Numbered from the stretch's first letter, positions 1 to 8,341 are shown. The stretch is DNA of 21,494 nucleotides from Candidatus Altarchaeales archaeon WOR_SM1_86-2 (GCA_001723855.1 MCBC01000157.1:1-21494), one strand, 5' to 3'. The notes: generated from the letters alone by a model not told the origin. Made by a program: numbers and translations.

Positions 1-1
1 G

Positions 2-514
2 GAAGAAATCGAGGAGAGGCGGGTATCAAGGGGAAGTAAATTAATCGCAGTATCCATTTCTCACCCCGAGATAAACGCCAACACCCTCTATACCCAGCTG
101 AGAAAAACAAGGGATGCGATAAGTAAAAGTATAAAGCACGAGGGTTTTCAGATCCTTAAGCAGGGGTTCTGGACAAATGAAAGAAATCTCTCGGTGATAG
201 TGTATGAGTTTGCCGTCTGGCACCTGCCGAATGTAAAGCGAAGGTTCGGGCCCCCGGTAGATACCGACATGGAGAATCAAAAAAAGTTTCTGGAAAAATA
301 TAGGGATTTTCCCCCCTATATTGATGACGGCAGGTGGATCGTGGATAAGAAAAGAAGAATCAGGGATGTTAAGGACATGATCCCGAAAATTCTGGAGGAA
401 GGAAAGGGGTTCGGGAGAAACCTAAGGGAAGCCGGAAAATTTGAGGTGCTTTATGATGCAGATGTGCTGAAGATCGGGGATGAGTTTTTAAGATTCATGG
501 ATAAATTCGTTTAA
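2..514 (+). CDS. cca: CCA-adding enzyme (tRNA nucleotidyltransferase), class I archaeal type, C-terminal part
   Basis: The gene enters from the left edge and is open from base 2 to the TAA at 512-514, about 170 codons. The first ATG inside the window (194) is internal and not the start. The visible part matches my recollection of the C-terminal tail domain of archaeal CCA-adding enzymes: a hydrophobic strand, then a W-x-LP-N-x-KRRFGPPV block, then a KFLEKYRD segment and a GRWIVDKKR segment. In the family this domain grips the tRNA top half while the N-terminal nucleotidyltransferase domain (outside the window) adds CCA to tRNA 3' ends. The stop codon lies inside the likely beginning of hisG, so the two genes are probably co-transcribed. 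Recognition is from memory of the family pattern, without a search. Confidence 0.85.
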   Translation, partial: EEIEERRVSRGSKLIAVSISHPEINANTLYTQLRKTRDAISKSIKHEGFQILKQGFWTNERNLSVIVYEFAVWHLPNVKRRFGPPVDTDMENQKKFLEKYRDFPPYIDDGRWIVDKKRRIRDVKDMIPKILEEGKGFGRNLREAGKFEVLYDADVLKIGDEFLRFMDKFV

Positions 515-576
515 TTTCTTTTTACGGGCACCTGGAAAAGCCGACGCTTGATCTCTTCAGGCGGGCCGGGTTTGAA

Positions 577-1428
577 GTGAGCATCTCAGAGAGGGGCTAT
601 AACCCAAGAATAGATGATAAGGAGATAGAATTAAAGAGGTTGCGGCCGCAGGATTTTCCTTTTGCACTCGCTTTAGGCAAAGGCAGCCTGGGTATAACGG
701 GCACTGATATTTTGGAAGAGTTCAGATTAACCTATCTGGATAAAGCGGGTAATGTTGAAGTGGTCCTCCCGTTAGGCTTTGGGAAAACAAGGCTTGTTAG
801 TGCGGTTTCTGAGCTGGCACTGCCGGGTGTGAAGAATATGGATGATTTTAAGGATTATGCAGATAAAAGAAAAAAGAAAGGAGAGGATGTTATTATAGCA
901 ACAGAATACCCAAAAATTGCAGAAAAATATTTAGGGGAAAATAAGATTAGAAACCACATTATAAGAAAGCCCGCCGGGAAGACGGAAGCATGGATCGTTC
1001 CTCCGGATCCGGAAGCGGATATGATAATAGACACAACAGAAACCGGAACAACCCTGAGGGAGAACAGATGCAGGGAGCTGGATACTGTGAGGGAGGCATC
1101 ATCCGTGCTTGTTGCAAGCAAAAAAAGTTTGGATGATGCTGAAAAGAAAAGAAAAATAGACGAGATCGTTCAACTCTTCTCGGGAGCACTTGAAGGGGAA
1201 GGAAAGGTAAATGTCTATATGGATGTTGTTGACCCCGAGGATCTGGATGATGTGCTCGGGATTATCAGGGAATACGTTAAAAAACCAACCGTTTCAGAGC
1301 TGCAGGACGGCGGCTATGATGTCTTTATCGTGATAGACGAAAAGAATTTGAAATACATTCTCCCCGAGTTGATAAGAAAGGGGGCGTCAAAGATCGCGGT
1401 TTCCGATACGAGGATGATTATCGGGTGA
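577..1428 (+). CDS. hisG: ATP phosphoribosyltransferase, long form
   Basis: This enzyme catalyses the first step of histidine biosynthesis, joining ATP and PRPP. The GSLGITGTDILEE segment (about residues 36-48) and the PRPP-binding loop with TETGTTLRENRC (about 153-164) are characteristic. The last 75 residues form the regulatory HisG_C domain of the long form, so no HisZ partner is expected. The first ordinary start codon is GTG 577, but homologous coding continues upstream in the same frame. Codons 523-576 give a strand, GHLEKPTLDLFRRAGFEV, which matches the usual HisG N-terminus. An in-frame TAA at 502-504 limits this extension, and only ATT 505, ATT 514 or CTG 532 could start it. Starting at 577 would remove the first beta strand, so the real start is probably upstream and non-canonical, or a base is wrong there. 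Confidence 0.9.
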   Translation: MSISERGYNPRIDDKEIELKRLRPQDFPFALALGKGSLGITGTDILEEFRLTYLDKAGNVEVVLPLGFGKTRLVSAVSELALPGVKNMDDFKDYADKRKKKGEDVIIATEYPKIAEKYLGENKIRNHIIRKPAGKTEAWIVPPDPEADMIIDTTETGTTLRENRCRELDTVREASSVLVASKKSLDDAEKKRKIDEIVQLFSGALEGEGKVNVYMDVVDPEDLDDVLGIIREYVKKPTVSELQDGGYDVFIVIDEKNLKYILPELIRKGASKIAVSDTRMIIG

Positions 1429-1491
1429 GGTTTTATTGTATTGAGAACCGTATTGGTATTGTGTTGAATTCTCCCGGATTCTTGTGTATTC

Positions 1492-1506
1492 AAAAACTTT
1501 ATAAAG
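1492..1506 (+). promoter_or_regulatory. Putative TATA box for the large surface protein gene
   Basis: An A-rich stretch followed by CTTTATAAAG lies 37-51 bases before the ATG at 1543. This fits an archaeal BRE/TATA element with a short leader. A weak Shine-Dalgarno-like AAAGG follows at about 1530. Confidence 0.45.
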
Positions 1507-1542
1507 ATGTAATCTATAATAATATCTAAAAAGGTTACAAAA

Positions 1543-4275
1543 ATGGAAAACAAAAATTTATTAAAAATTGGCTTTATTGTGGCGATTACATTTGCTTTGG
1601 TATTGTCTTTATCGCCTTCTGCGGCTGCAGGATTATCTATTACGGGAACAAAGCATCAGGCAAGCTGCTCTCCACCCGAAGGCGGAACCCAGTGGGTGTA
1701 CACTTATACCGCGACCAACACGGGATCAGATGATGTGGAATTTGACAGTTTGATGATCAGTTTTCCAAGCATATCCCCTGCCGATATGAACGGAGGGTCA
1801 ACGACCAGTGGATGGTCGGGTCCATCGGTCAGCCCCATGACCGGACACGCGGGAAGCTATGTTAACTGGGATAAAAATCCAAGGGATCCGCCACAAACAC
1901 TTTCGCCTAATGCACGCATCAGTTTTGTTGTCAAGACAAAATGTGTTGGTGCTGATGTGTTGGTGCCTGTCGAGGGTAATCAAACATACTGGATCTCTCG
2001 CGGCGAGGGGGATAATTATACGTTAGTCGCATACGGGCGCGATGCATTGCTTGCAAAAGAAACAAGCGGCTCTGTGAGTTCTGCAACATACAGAAGCGTT
2101 ATAAATACAGAGTTAGAAAATACAGGCAAAGTATCGGGGGATGTAGCGCGTCTGAAAATAAGTTCTAATTCAGTGGTATCGGAAACAATAGACTTAAAAA
2201 ACTCAGGTCTTGAAGGAGCGACTATGTCAAACCCTAAGGAAGGGGCAAATATTGTGATAACAGATGTTAAAGTTCTTACCGATTCAGGTGTTTTAGCACC
2301 CGATGAGATAATCATAAATCCCGGTGAAACAGCAACACTCGTACTTGAGGGAAATGAAGAGAAATCAGATGTGCCGATGTATCTTCTACTTGCATCTGTG
2401 ATCTTGTGTGCCGTATTATTTACTGCAGGATTTAAAACAGGCAACAATCTGTTTTACGCGCTTGGTGTAGGATCTCTTATCGCAGGAGGACTTATCTATG
2501 TCTTTTACCCACATGCACCAGCAGGAGAGCCTACACTTCCGGGCCTTCTGACATCACCGACCGTGAAGCCTGCACCAGGAGTTCTTGAGCCAATAAAGCA
2601 GCTGGACCTTCTTCTCATAAACGCGGATAAAAATAAAGATTCAGGGGATATCGCTGCTGAAAAATTAGATCTTCTGAAAGCATTGGATATTTCATTGGAG
2701 AATAATCTTCCTGATAAGACAGAAGAAATTGAAACAAAATTATCTGATACTACACGCAGGGAAGCAACAGAGAATAGAAGGTCCGGAAAGTATGAAGATG
2801 CGATAAAAAGCACGGATGAGTCAATAGAATATGATCCAGATAACCCATGGTCTTATGTTGAGGGTATAATCAACAGCGAGGAGCTGGATAACCATGATGA
2901 TGCAGTAAATTATGCCGAAGACCTTGATGAAGTAATGGAACATGCAACGGATATACCAGCTGATTTTACCTTGGATACACAAACGGCAAACGAATATAAA
3001 GATTACGCGGTGGATCTTAATGATGAGGGGACAGGAACAGCAAAGACAGCAGAAACAGCAGATAATATTGCCGATGCAACTAATGCGATTGAAACGGGTG
3101 CAGAATATATTGGAGAAGCATTGATGATATCAGAAACGCTTGATATTGCAGGTGTCAGCGACACTCCAACCGGAACCGTTGTTGGTAATCTGGTCTCCGC
3201 CAATAATAATCTGATCGTATTGCAGACACAGGCAGGAAAATTCAGTGCTGCAAAAAATGCTGCAAATGATACACTTGAGATTATAGAAGAATATACGGGT
3301 ATTGTTCCCGGTGTAACAAAGTCGGGCGTTCTTTCAAATACTGCAACGGTGTATGCGTTATCCGGCGACTACAGGGATGCGATAGATTATGGAAAACTGT
3401 CACTCTCAAACAACCCGGACAATGCGGGTGCGAATAATGTTATAGCGTCATCGCTAACTGCACTTGGAGGAAAGGAAAATGTTATGGGTGCTCTTGAATA
3501 TATTCAAAAGGCGATAGAGATTGACCCCGAAAATGAATTGTATGCCTATAATTTAAATACGATTCAGGGGGCAATTGAAAATGAGGATTGGTATGACATA
3601 GAACTTAATTTTGGAGTCGGTGTTGTTGAAATGCCGGAGGGTTTGATTACCTGTTGTATTCCCGATTCGTGTACTATGACGACCGTTGAGGAATGTATAT
3701 CAACGGGGGGAGCAGTGACAGGAGAAATCCCGGTTTCAGGCAGCGTTTCATCCGCACCCCCCCAAAATTTCACACCTTTTGACCCTTCAACAAATCCCGG
3801 CTGGTGGAGAAATCTAACCCGTGCAGTAAATGAAAGTCCTATTGTGACGGATAACTGGACGTACACAAATAACACAAGAATTTGCCATCACTTCGCTAAT
3901 AATCTTACGGAATATCTTAGAGGCTTGGGTTACAATGCTACTTTTACAATAATGTATTATAACACGACAGGAGGCTTAAGAGGGCATTCAGTTTCGGATG
4001 TTTACGCACCAAACGGCAACAAAGTATTTATTGAACCTCAGTGGATTAGGAGATATGGTCTGAGATATCAGGCGCAAATACCCAAACATGACATCGGGAA
4101 CGGAACACAGGCAGTAACAGGCATGGATGCTGACGGCGACGGCAGGGTAGAAGCAAGAAATGGCGTTCATAATCAGGTACCGCCGTTCAACCCGACCGAT
4201 GATAATGTTGTGATAGAGCAGTTCAAAAGCCGTTCTGAAGCGATATCTCAGGGAGTTAACTGTCCGGGAGCATAG
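1543..4275 (+). CDS. Large exported TPR protein with transglutaminase-like domain (probably frameshifted near the end)
   Basis: A 910-residue surface protein that I cannot name. Residues 1-29 are a Sec signal peptide. About 30-270 are Ser/Thr/Gly-rich beta domains resembling cell-surface modules. Two hydrophobic helices follow at about 278-300 and 303-325. Then come acidic alpha-helical TPR-like units, clearest near 410-445 and 605-672 (EKAIEIDPEN-like signatures). Residues 775-846 look like a transglutaminase/papain-fold domain: Cys781 in RICHHFA, His815 in RGHSVSDVY, and a following IEPQ. An acidic DADGDGR loop near 862-868 resembles an EF-hand or dockerin loop. The reading frame ends at TAG 4273, but coding character continues at once in the next frame (see the feature at 4310), so the intact protein was probably about 1,110 residues. 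The role is unknown; surface protein processing or cross-linking is an inference. Confidence 0.8.
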   Translation: MENKNLLKIGFIVAITFALVLSLSPSAAAGLSITGTKHQASCSPPEGGTQWVYTYTATNTGSDDVEFDSLMISFPSISPADMNGGSTTSGWSGPSVSPMTGHAGSYVNWDKNPRDPPQTLSPNARISFVVKTKCVGADVLVPVEGNQTYWISRGEGDNYTLVAYGRDALLAKETSGSVSSATYRSVINTELENTGKVSGDVARLKISSNSVVSETIDLKNSGLEGATMSNPKEGANIVITDVKVLTDSGVLAPDEIIINPGETATLVLEGNEEKSDVPMYLLLASVILCAVLFTAGFKTGNNLFYALGVGSLIAGGLIYVFYPHAPAGEPTLPGLLTSPTVKPAPGVLEPIKQLDLLLINADKNKDSGDIAAEKLDLLKALDISLENNLPDKTEEIETKLSDTTRREATENRRSGKYEDAIKSTDESIEYDPDNPWSYVEGIINSEELDNHDDAVNYAEDLDEVMEHATDIPADFTLDTQTANEYKDYAVDLNDEGTGTAKTAETADNIADATNAIETGAEYIGEALMISETLDIAGVSDTPTGTVVGNLVSANNNLIVLQTQAGKFSAAKNAANDTLEIIEEYTGIVPGVTKSGVLSNTATVYALSGDYRDAIDYGKLSLSNNPDNAGANNVIASSLTALGGKENVMGALEYIQKAIEIDPENELYAYNLNTIQGAIENEDWYDIELNFGVGVVEMPEGLITCCIPDSCTMTTVEECISTGGAVTGEIPVSGSVSSAPPQNFTPFDPSTNPGWWRNLTRAVNESPIVTDNWTYTNNTRICHHFANNLTEYLRGLGYNATFTIMYYNTTGGLRGHSVSDVYAPNGNKVFIEPQWIRRYGLRYQAQIPKHDIGNGTQAVTGMDADGDGRVEARNGVHNQVPPFNPTDDNVVIEQFKSRSEAISQGVNCPGA

Positions 4276-4309
4276 CGAACAGTATATTAATTTATTAACC
4301 AATTCCGAA

Positions 4310-4887
4310 ATGTTGATTGACAGTAATCCATTTGATGCAGGGGATCCAAATTTAGATGATATGATCGAGGTTGATGCATCTGATATTTCCGATATAGATT
4401 TGCCTGAAGGAAAAGATGTTTACTGCTATATAAAATCCTGTTGTGTTGTGAATTTAGGATATGGGGGGGTTGTAGTAAGTGGGACTTGAGTGTGCCCGAA
4501 ACACCAGGCCCATATGGTGCCGGCTGGTCTCCTGTGGACTACGGTAATTATTCATACACGCAACCTGGCGGTTGTGCCTCATGTGACGGCAGCGTAACCG
4601 GAGGTTATCACAGGTATGGCGGCAATGGGGAAGACGGTGAATATTCCTGCAGCGATACATTAAAATGGGAGAGGGAGTTCAAGGGCGTTAATGAGGAATG
4701 TAAAAAGTCCGAAGAAGAGTTTTGTAAAGAAAAATTCGGGGCAGAGTGCGAGAAAAATAAAATTAAAGCCGATGTGGTTGCCTCAGACGCAGTTAAGAAG
4801 TGTGTTGAAGATGCAAAAAATGCTTGCGACGGAAAGCTTACAGTAGAAAATAGATGCTCTTCACAAGTGAACGCCGGCACCTGTTAA
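4310..4887 (+). pseudogene. Cys-rich C-terminal portion of the preceding surface protein, split by two frameshifts
   Basis: From about 4217 to 4487 the frame one base later than the 910-codon gene is open and protein-like: an amphipathic helix, then the acidic stretch after ATG 4310, then a CYIKSCC motif. At a run of seven G's (about 4464-4470) the coding character returns to the original frame and runs to TAA 4887 (GCASCDG, then helical ECKKSEEEFCKEKFGAEC with cysteines eight apart). The spans add up to one continuous protein with the upstream gene: one extra base near AAAA 4225-4228 (or GGG 4251-4253) and one missing base at the G run. The alternative is a separate gene starting at ATG 4310 with only the G-run frameshift. 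The intact domain is unknown; the cysteines suggest an extracytoplasmic disulfide-rich tail. Confidence 0.6.
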
Positions 4888-4940
4888 TCCTGACTTTTTC
4901 TTCGCCCTCACTTCTTTACACACCTTTTCCTTTTTGATTG

Positions 4941-4952
4941 TTAATATTTAAT
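4941..4952 (+). promoter_or_regulatory. Putative TATA box
   Basis: TTAATATTTAAT lies 19-30 bases before ATG 4971, a distance typical of a leaderless archaeal transcript. The same dodecamer recurs upstream of the lipoprotein gene at about 6321. Confidence 0.45.
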
Positions 4953-4970
4953 CTAATAGATAAAATTAAT

Positions 4971-6272
4971 ATGGGCTTTTTTGATAAAATTTTTGGCAAG
5001 AAAGATGAAGAGAAGGCGCGAGATGAGAAAGAGGTTGTTATCCAATCCGGTGATCTTGAGGATTTTCTGAAGAAGAAGATAGACGAGGAGGGTGCAAAAA
5101 TATGCGATGATGCGAAACCGCTTGTGAGCGATATCATAAAAACCATGGATGACATTAAAAGATTGGTCAAGGGCTTAGAGAAAGCGGAGTATTCCGGAGA
5201 TGTTCCCAAGCGGCTGGATAAGATCATCAAGGCTTCTAAGCCCAAGTATATTGAGGGGATTGTTGATGCGATTGATGGATTCCGGAGCAATAAGACCGGG
5301 GATATGGGGTATAAAGAACTGAAAAATTTTTACGGCAAATTAATGGAAACAGAACAGGTTATAGGAAAGATTGACATACACCACGGCCGCTATCTCCCGA
5401 TTGTTTACGGAGATTACATAACAGCAATAAGGAAGGACATCAAAAGATTGGTTGATAAAAGCTCTGAATTAAACAAGAGTATTAACCCTGCGACCCTCAA
5501 GGAATTAAACGAACTGCTGCAGAATGCCGGGCAAATTAAGGATTATTCTAATGAAATGAAAGGTTTAGAGAAGAAGGTTAATGAACTAAAAATTCCTGAG
5601 AAAAATCTAAGAAAAGAAATAGCGGGGATAGAGAAGGAAATTAAAGAACTGAAGGAGGGAAATGAGTTCAGGGAGCTGGATAATATGAAACAACAGCTTG
5701 ATACGGCTATGAAGAGGAAGAATGGAATTGAAACTGAAATATACAATGCTATAAGCCCGCTGAAAAGAACCCTCAGGAAATTTAATAAGATCGCACATGA
5801 GGGGATGTTCAGCAAGGAGGTAATCAAAGCCATCGACTCGTATATAGAAGAGCCTGTCGGAACCTTTCTGAAAGAAGAGGAGAAGTTGTATGTGATATTA
5901 AATAAGGTTAATGTTTTGATTGAAAAAAAGCAGCTAATGCTTAAGGGGCATGAGAAAGAAAAAGTATTGTCAAGGGTTGGCGCATTGCTGGGGGGAGAAT
6001 TAAAGACCGTCAAAGAGCGGTATTTTAAGACTAAAGATGAAGTGGACGCCCTTGGTAAAAAGATCAAGGTAGCGGGGATAGTTAAGAAAAAGAGAAAACT
6101 TGAGAGAGGTCTGGATGAAAAATCCAAGGGGCTCGAAAAAGTAGAGGATGAACTTCATCACATCAGGGATAAAAAATCCGACGTTGCCGACAATATGGAA
6201 AAATTGAAGAAAAAAGTCGAATCAAAGTTAAGCGAGGGGAATAAATCCGTGAGAATAGAGACGAAAAAATGA
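4971..6272 (+). CDS. Cytosolic coiled-coil protein, function unknown
   Basis: The start at 4971 gives MGFFDKIFGKKDEEK, a common archaeal N-terminus, and places the TATA-like box at leaderless distance. An in-frame ATG at 4938 would add 11 residues that overlap the promoter. The product is 433 residues with no signal peptide or membrane segment. Residues 1-20 are basic and amphipathic. About 20-180 is a predicted helical domain rich in Lys, Asp and Glu. About 190-260 and 350-425 contain long heptad-like coiled coils with runs of K, E and L. The overall look recalls structural or SMC-like coiled coils, but there is no Walker motif. I do not recognise a family. It sits between two surface-protein genes transcribed in the same direction, each with its own promoter-like box. 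Confidence 0.75.
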   Translation: MGFFDKIFGKKDEEKARDEKEVVIQSGDLEDFLKKKIDEEGAKICDDAKPLVSDIIKTMDDIKRLVKGLEKAEYSGDVPKRLDKIIKASKPKYIEGIVDAIDGFRSNKTGDMGYKELKNFYGKLMETEQVIGKIDIHHGRYLPIVYGDYITAIRKDIKRLVDKSSELNKSINPATLKELNELLQNAGQIKDYSNEMKGLEKKVNELKIPEKNLRKEIAGIEKEIKELKEGNEFRELDNMKQQLDTAMKRKNGIETEIYNAISPLKRTLRKFNKIAHEGMFSKEVIKAIDSYIEEPVGTFLKEEEKLYVILNKVNVLIEKKQLMLKGHEKEKVLSRVGALLGGELKTVKERYFKTKDEVDALGKKIKVAGIVKKKRKLERGLDEKSKGLEKVEDELHHIRDKKSDVADNMEKLKKKVESKLSEGNKSVRIETKK

Positions 6273-6319
6273 AAACGGAAAGTATTGGAATATTAATGTC
6301 CACAACGAGAACGAAGACT

Positions 6320-6334
6320 CTTAATATTTAATAA
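6320..6334 (+). promoter_or_regulatory. Putative TATA box for the lipoprotein gene
   Basis: CTTAATATTTAATAA lies 44-58 bases upstream of ATG 6378, in an A/T-rich 105-base intergenic stretch. It shares TTAATATTTAAT with the box at 4941. Confidence 0.4.
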
Positions 6335-6377
6335 AATCCAATATAGTAATATAGCAATATGTCAAAAAAATATAGAA

Positions 6378-7742
6378 ATGAAAAAACAAAAAATTCCGGG
6401 TTTTGAATTAACTGTTATATTGTTTTTAAGTGTTGTTCTTATAAGCGGGTGTATCGGTCAACCACCTGAAGAAGAACCGCCTGAGGTGACGCCAGAAGAA
6501 CCACAGCCTGGAAATGGAACCGTTGTTTTTGCGGTTACAGATGCTGCGGAGGATGTGGGCAATGTGAGTTCCGTAAATGTAACGATCAATAAAGTTTTGG
6601 TGCATAGTGTCAGTGAAGGATGGATAACCGTCTCTGACGAGGAAAAAACATTTGATCTGCTGGAATTAAAAGCAGAAGGAGCAGCAGAACTGTTAGCATC
6701 AGCAAATCTTTCCAATGGAACGTATAATCAGATAAGAATAGATGTCAACAAAACCGTTGTTGTTAAAGACGGCGTTGCAATAGAAGCAAAACTTCCTAGC
6801 GGCGAATTAAAGATAATTATAAAATTAGAGGTCATTGAAGGCGAGATATCTGCCGTAACACTGGACTTCATAGCAGACGAATCACTGCACGTGACAGGAG
6901 ACGGTAAAATAATAATGGCTCCAGTACTCAAGATAGAAACAAAAACAAATACAAGCATTCAAATCAGAGAAAGAAACAGGGTGGAAATCAAGGGAGGAAA
7001 GGTTAAAGGATATATCACGGTAGGGATGAATGAAAACGGAGAGGTAGGAGAAGGAGTTAAAATCAGAAAGGACGCAGGATTATTGATCGAGAAAGGGAAA
7101 ATAAAGGTCTTAAATGTTTCTTCAACCCAGGCATTGAACCTGGCAGCCGGTTTGAATATGATAACAGCGGGCAAAGTAAAGCAGCAAGGAAATGAATGGG
7201 TTATAAAAGGAATCGATGCAGAAACAGGCGAACATATCCAGATCAGACTCAACGCAAACAACGGCGCTGTTGTTGGCAATAAAACAAAATTTGAAGGAAA
7301 CATATGCGAAGCGAACTGCAAAGCACAATGCGAAGCCTCTGAACTGGCAAATTGTAAGGCGAACTGCACAGGAAACGATACCATCAATTGTTATGCAAAA
7401 GCCCATGCAAATTGCGAGTCAAAATGCAATTCTTCTTTAAGTGCTGCTTGTGAAGCAGGGTGTAAAAAGGATGCTAAAGCCGATTGTGAAGAGAAATGCG
7501 GTCAAAGTACTGGCGGCAAAGGCCCGGGTGACACAGCGGGATGTAAAGCAAACTGCGAAACCGAATCTATAAATTCCTGTAATGCAGAGTGTATAGCCGA
7601 GGGTAAAGCAAGTTGTACCGCGGAGTGTAAATCAACAGCGGAAGCAGAGTGCAAAGCAAATGCAAATGCCGCCTGCAATAAACAATGCCTGCTTGGTGAA
7701 GGATTCAGGAATTGCTATTCCGAGTGCGCTGCCGAGTGTTAG
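6378..7742 (+). CDS. DUF4382-type lipoprotein with a 24-cysteine repeat tail
   Basis: The 454-residue product starts with a lipoprotein signal: a hydrophobic helix ending in LISGC, with the lipid-anchor cysteine near residue 25, followed by a Pro/Glu linker. Residues about 48-190 match the DUF4382 pattern, an extracytoplasmic beta domain beginning with VVFAVTDAAEDVGNVSSVNV. About 190-305 is a second beta region with a repeated KIKVLNVSS-like, DUF5666-like flavour. From about residue 309 to the end there are 24 cysteines, mostly at alternating C-x3-C and C-x7-C spacings, in an Ala/Lys/Glu/Asn-rich helical context; the last residue is Cys. The protein is probably anchored outside the cell. What the Cys-rich tail does (disulfide-stapled rod, metal binding or cross-linking) cannot be told from the sequence. 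Confidence 0.85.
   Translation: MKKQKIPGFELTVILFLSVVLISGCIGQPPEEEPPEVTPEEPQPGNGTVVFAVTDAAEDVGNVSSVNVTINKVLVHSVSEGWITVSDEEKTFDLLELKAEGAAELLASANLSNGTYNQIRIDVNKTVVVKDGVAIEAKLPSGELKIIIKLEVIEGEISAVTLDFIADESLHVTGDGKIIMAPVLKIETKTNTSIQIRERNRVEIKGGKVKGYITVGMNENGEVGEGVKIRKDAGLLIEKGKIKVLNVSSTQALNLAAGLNMITAGKVKQQGNEWVIKGIDAETGEHIQIRLNANNGAVVGNKTKFEGNICEANCKAQCEASELANCKANCTGNDTINCYAKAHANCESKCNSSLSAACEAGCKKDAKADCEEKCGQSTGGKGPGDTAGCKANCETESINSCNAECIAEGKASCTAECKSTAEAECKANANAACNKQCLLGEGFRNCYSECAAEC
7305..7739 (+). repeat. Region encoding C-x3-C-x7-C cysteine repeats
   Basis: The last 145 codons of the lipoprotein encode 24 Cys residues with a basic 12-residue period (C-x3-C then x7). Period 4 and 8 spacing would place the cysteines along one face of a helix. 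The period is clear in the protein and less exact in the DNA, so this is an old, selected repeat and not a recent tandem array. Confidence 0.75.
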
Positions 7743-7754
7743 TTTACTGATGAA

Positions 7755-7812
7755 CTAAGAAACAAAACGGGGATTTTTATCCCAGTGGAAGATGCATAAA
7801 CTGCATACACAT
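7755..7812 (-). pseudogene. Remnant of the N-terminus of a pentapeptide-repeat protein gene
   Basis: On the minus strand, ATG TGT at 7812-7807 is followed, after an apparent internal deletion and frame change, by codons for CIFHWDKNPRF. The intact gene at 9397-10731 starts MCEYEGCG and continues YCIFHCDKRDF. The shared DNA word TTCCACTG-GATAAAA and the position divergent to a lysS 5' end make this a decayed gene start. It is very short, so moderate confidence. Confidence 0.5.
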
Positions 7813-8033
7813 TTTAACATTATTCTGATTATTTTAATTTGTTGTCTCTTATTCCTATTAATTAAATAAGGAAATAAAATAATGCACTGGGCAGATAAGG
7901 TTGCGGGCGAATTACTGGAAAGGGGAAGGAAGCATGTCATAGAAACGGGAATGTCAATATCCGGCATTCCGCATATAGGGAACGCTTCGGATGTGATCGG
8001 GGGTGACGCCGTGAGGAAGGTTCTTAAGGAGAG
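7808..8033 (+). repeat. Left copy of the lysS promoter/5'-end direct repeat
   Basis: An upstream block (7808 to about 7870) and the first 152 bases of lysS (7882-8033) are repeated at 11415-11673. Within the coding part I count only five differences. Similarity stops abruptly after the GAG codon ending at 8033. The upstream spacer differs by about 33 extra bases in the right copy. Confidence 0.9.
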
Positions 8034-8070
8034 AAATGATTTTTATTTTTATGATCTAAAAATAATATAA
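7882..8070 (+). pseudogene. Truncated duplicate of the 5' end of lysyl-tRNA synthetase gene
   Basis: The first 51 residues are nearly identical to intact class I LysRS at 11522 (three changes: T24M, R40G, and the last codon region), including the HIGN nucleotide-binding motif. The frame then runs into 11 unrelated codons and stops at 8070. Without the rest of the catalytic core, Zn ribbon and KISSSKGN loop it cannot be a synthetase. It keeps a promoter copy and so may still be transcribed, into the antitoxin gene only 7 bases downstream. Confidence 0.9.
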
Positions 8071-8077
8071 AATTAAA

Positions 8078-8341
8078 ATGGGCGTTGTTTTTGTTGATTC
8101 ACAAGGCGGTATTGTGATTCCAGATAAGATAAGAAAGATGTTTGGGATTCATTCCGGCTCAAAGATGGAAGTATTGGTATCAGAAGAAAAGATTGTTTTA
8201 GAGCCGGTAGAGAGTTTGATTGACAAGAGAGGGGCATTAAGAGATATTTTTAGAAAAGAAACCACAAGGGAATTGATTAAGGAATCACGACTTATTGATA
8301 AAAAACATGAAAAAATTCTTGAGTCATTGGGGTGTGAATAA
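8078..8341 (+). CDS. AbrB/SpoVT-type antitoxin (VapB-like)
   Basis: The 87-residue product has an N-terminal swapped-hairpin DNA-binding domain of the AbrB/MazE class: VFVDSQGGIVIPDKIRKMFGI, then a GSKMEVLVSEEKIVLEPV strand. The C-terminal half is a basic/acidic helix of the kind that wraps the toxin. It lies 8 bases before a PIN-domain gene, the standard VapBC order. In the family the antitoxin neutralises the toxin and represses the operon. Here the toxin gene is frameshifted, so the antitoxin may be an orphan. It begins just after the lysS fragment, inside the accessory block. Confidence 0.85.
   Translation: MGVVFVDSQGGIVIPDKIRKMFGIHSGSKMEVLVSEEKIVLEPVESLIDKRGALRDIFRKETTRELIKESRLIDKKHEKILESLGCE

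Noticed and set aside
2016..2447. A 143-codon minus-strand frame in the large surface gene
   Set aside because: Shadow of a well-supported plus-strand gene with signal peptide and membrane helices.
5543..6127. A 194-codon minus-strand frame in the coiled-coil gene
   Set aside because: Its Phe/Ser/Leu-rich composition is the expected complement of a Lys/Glu-rich coiled coil; it has no promoter or neighbour support.
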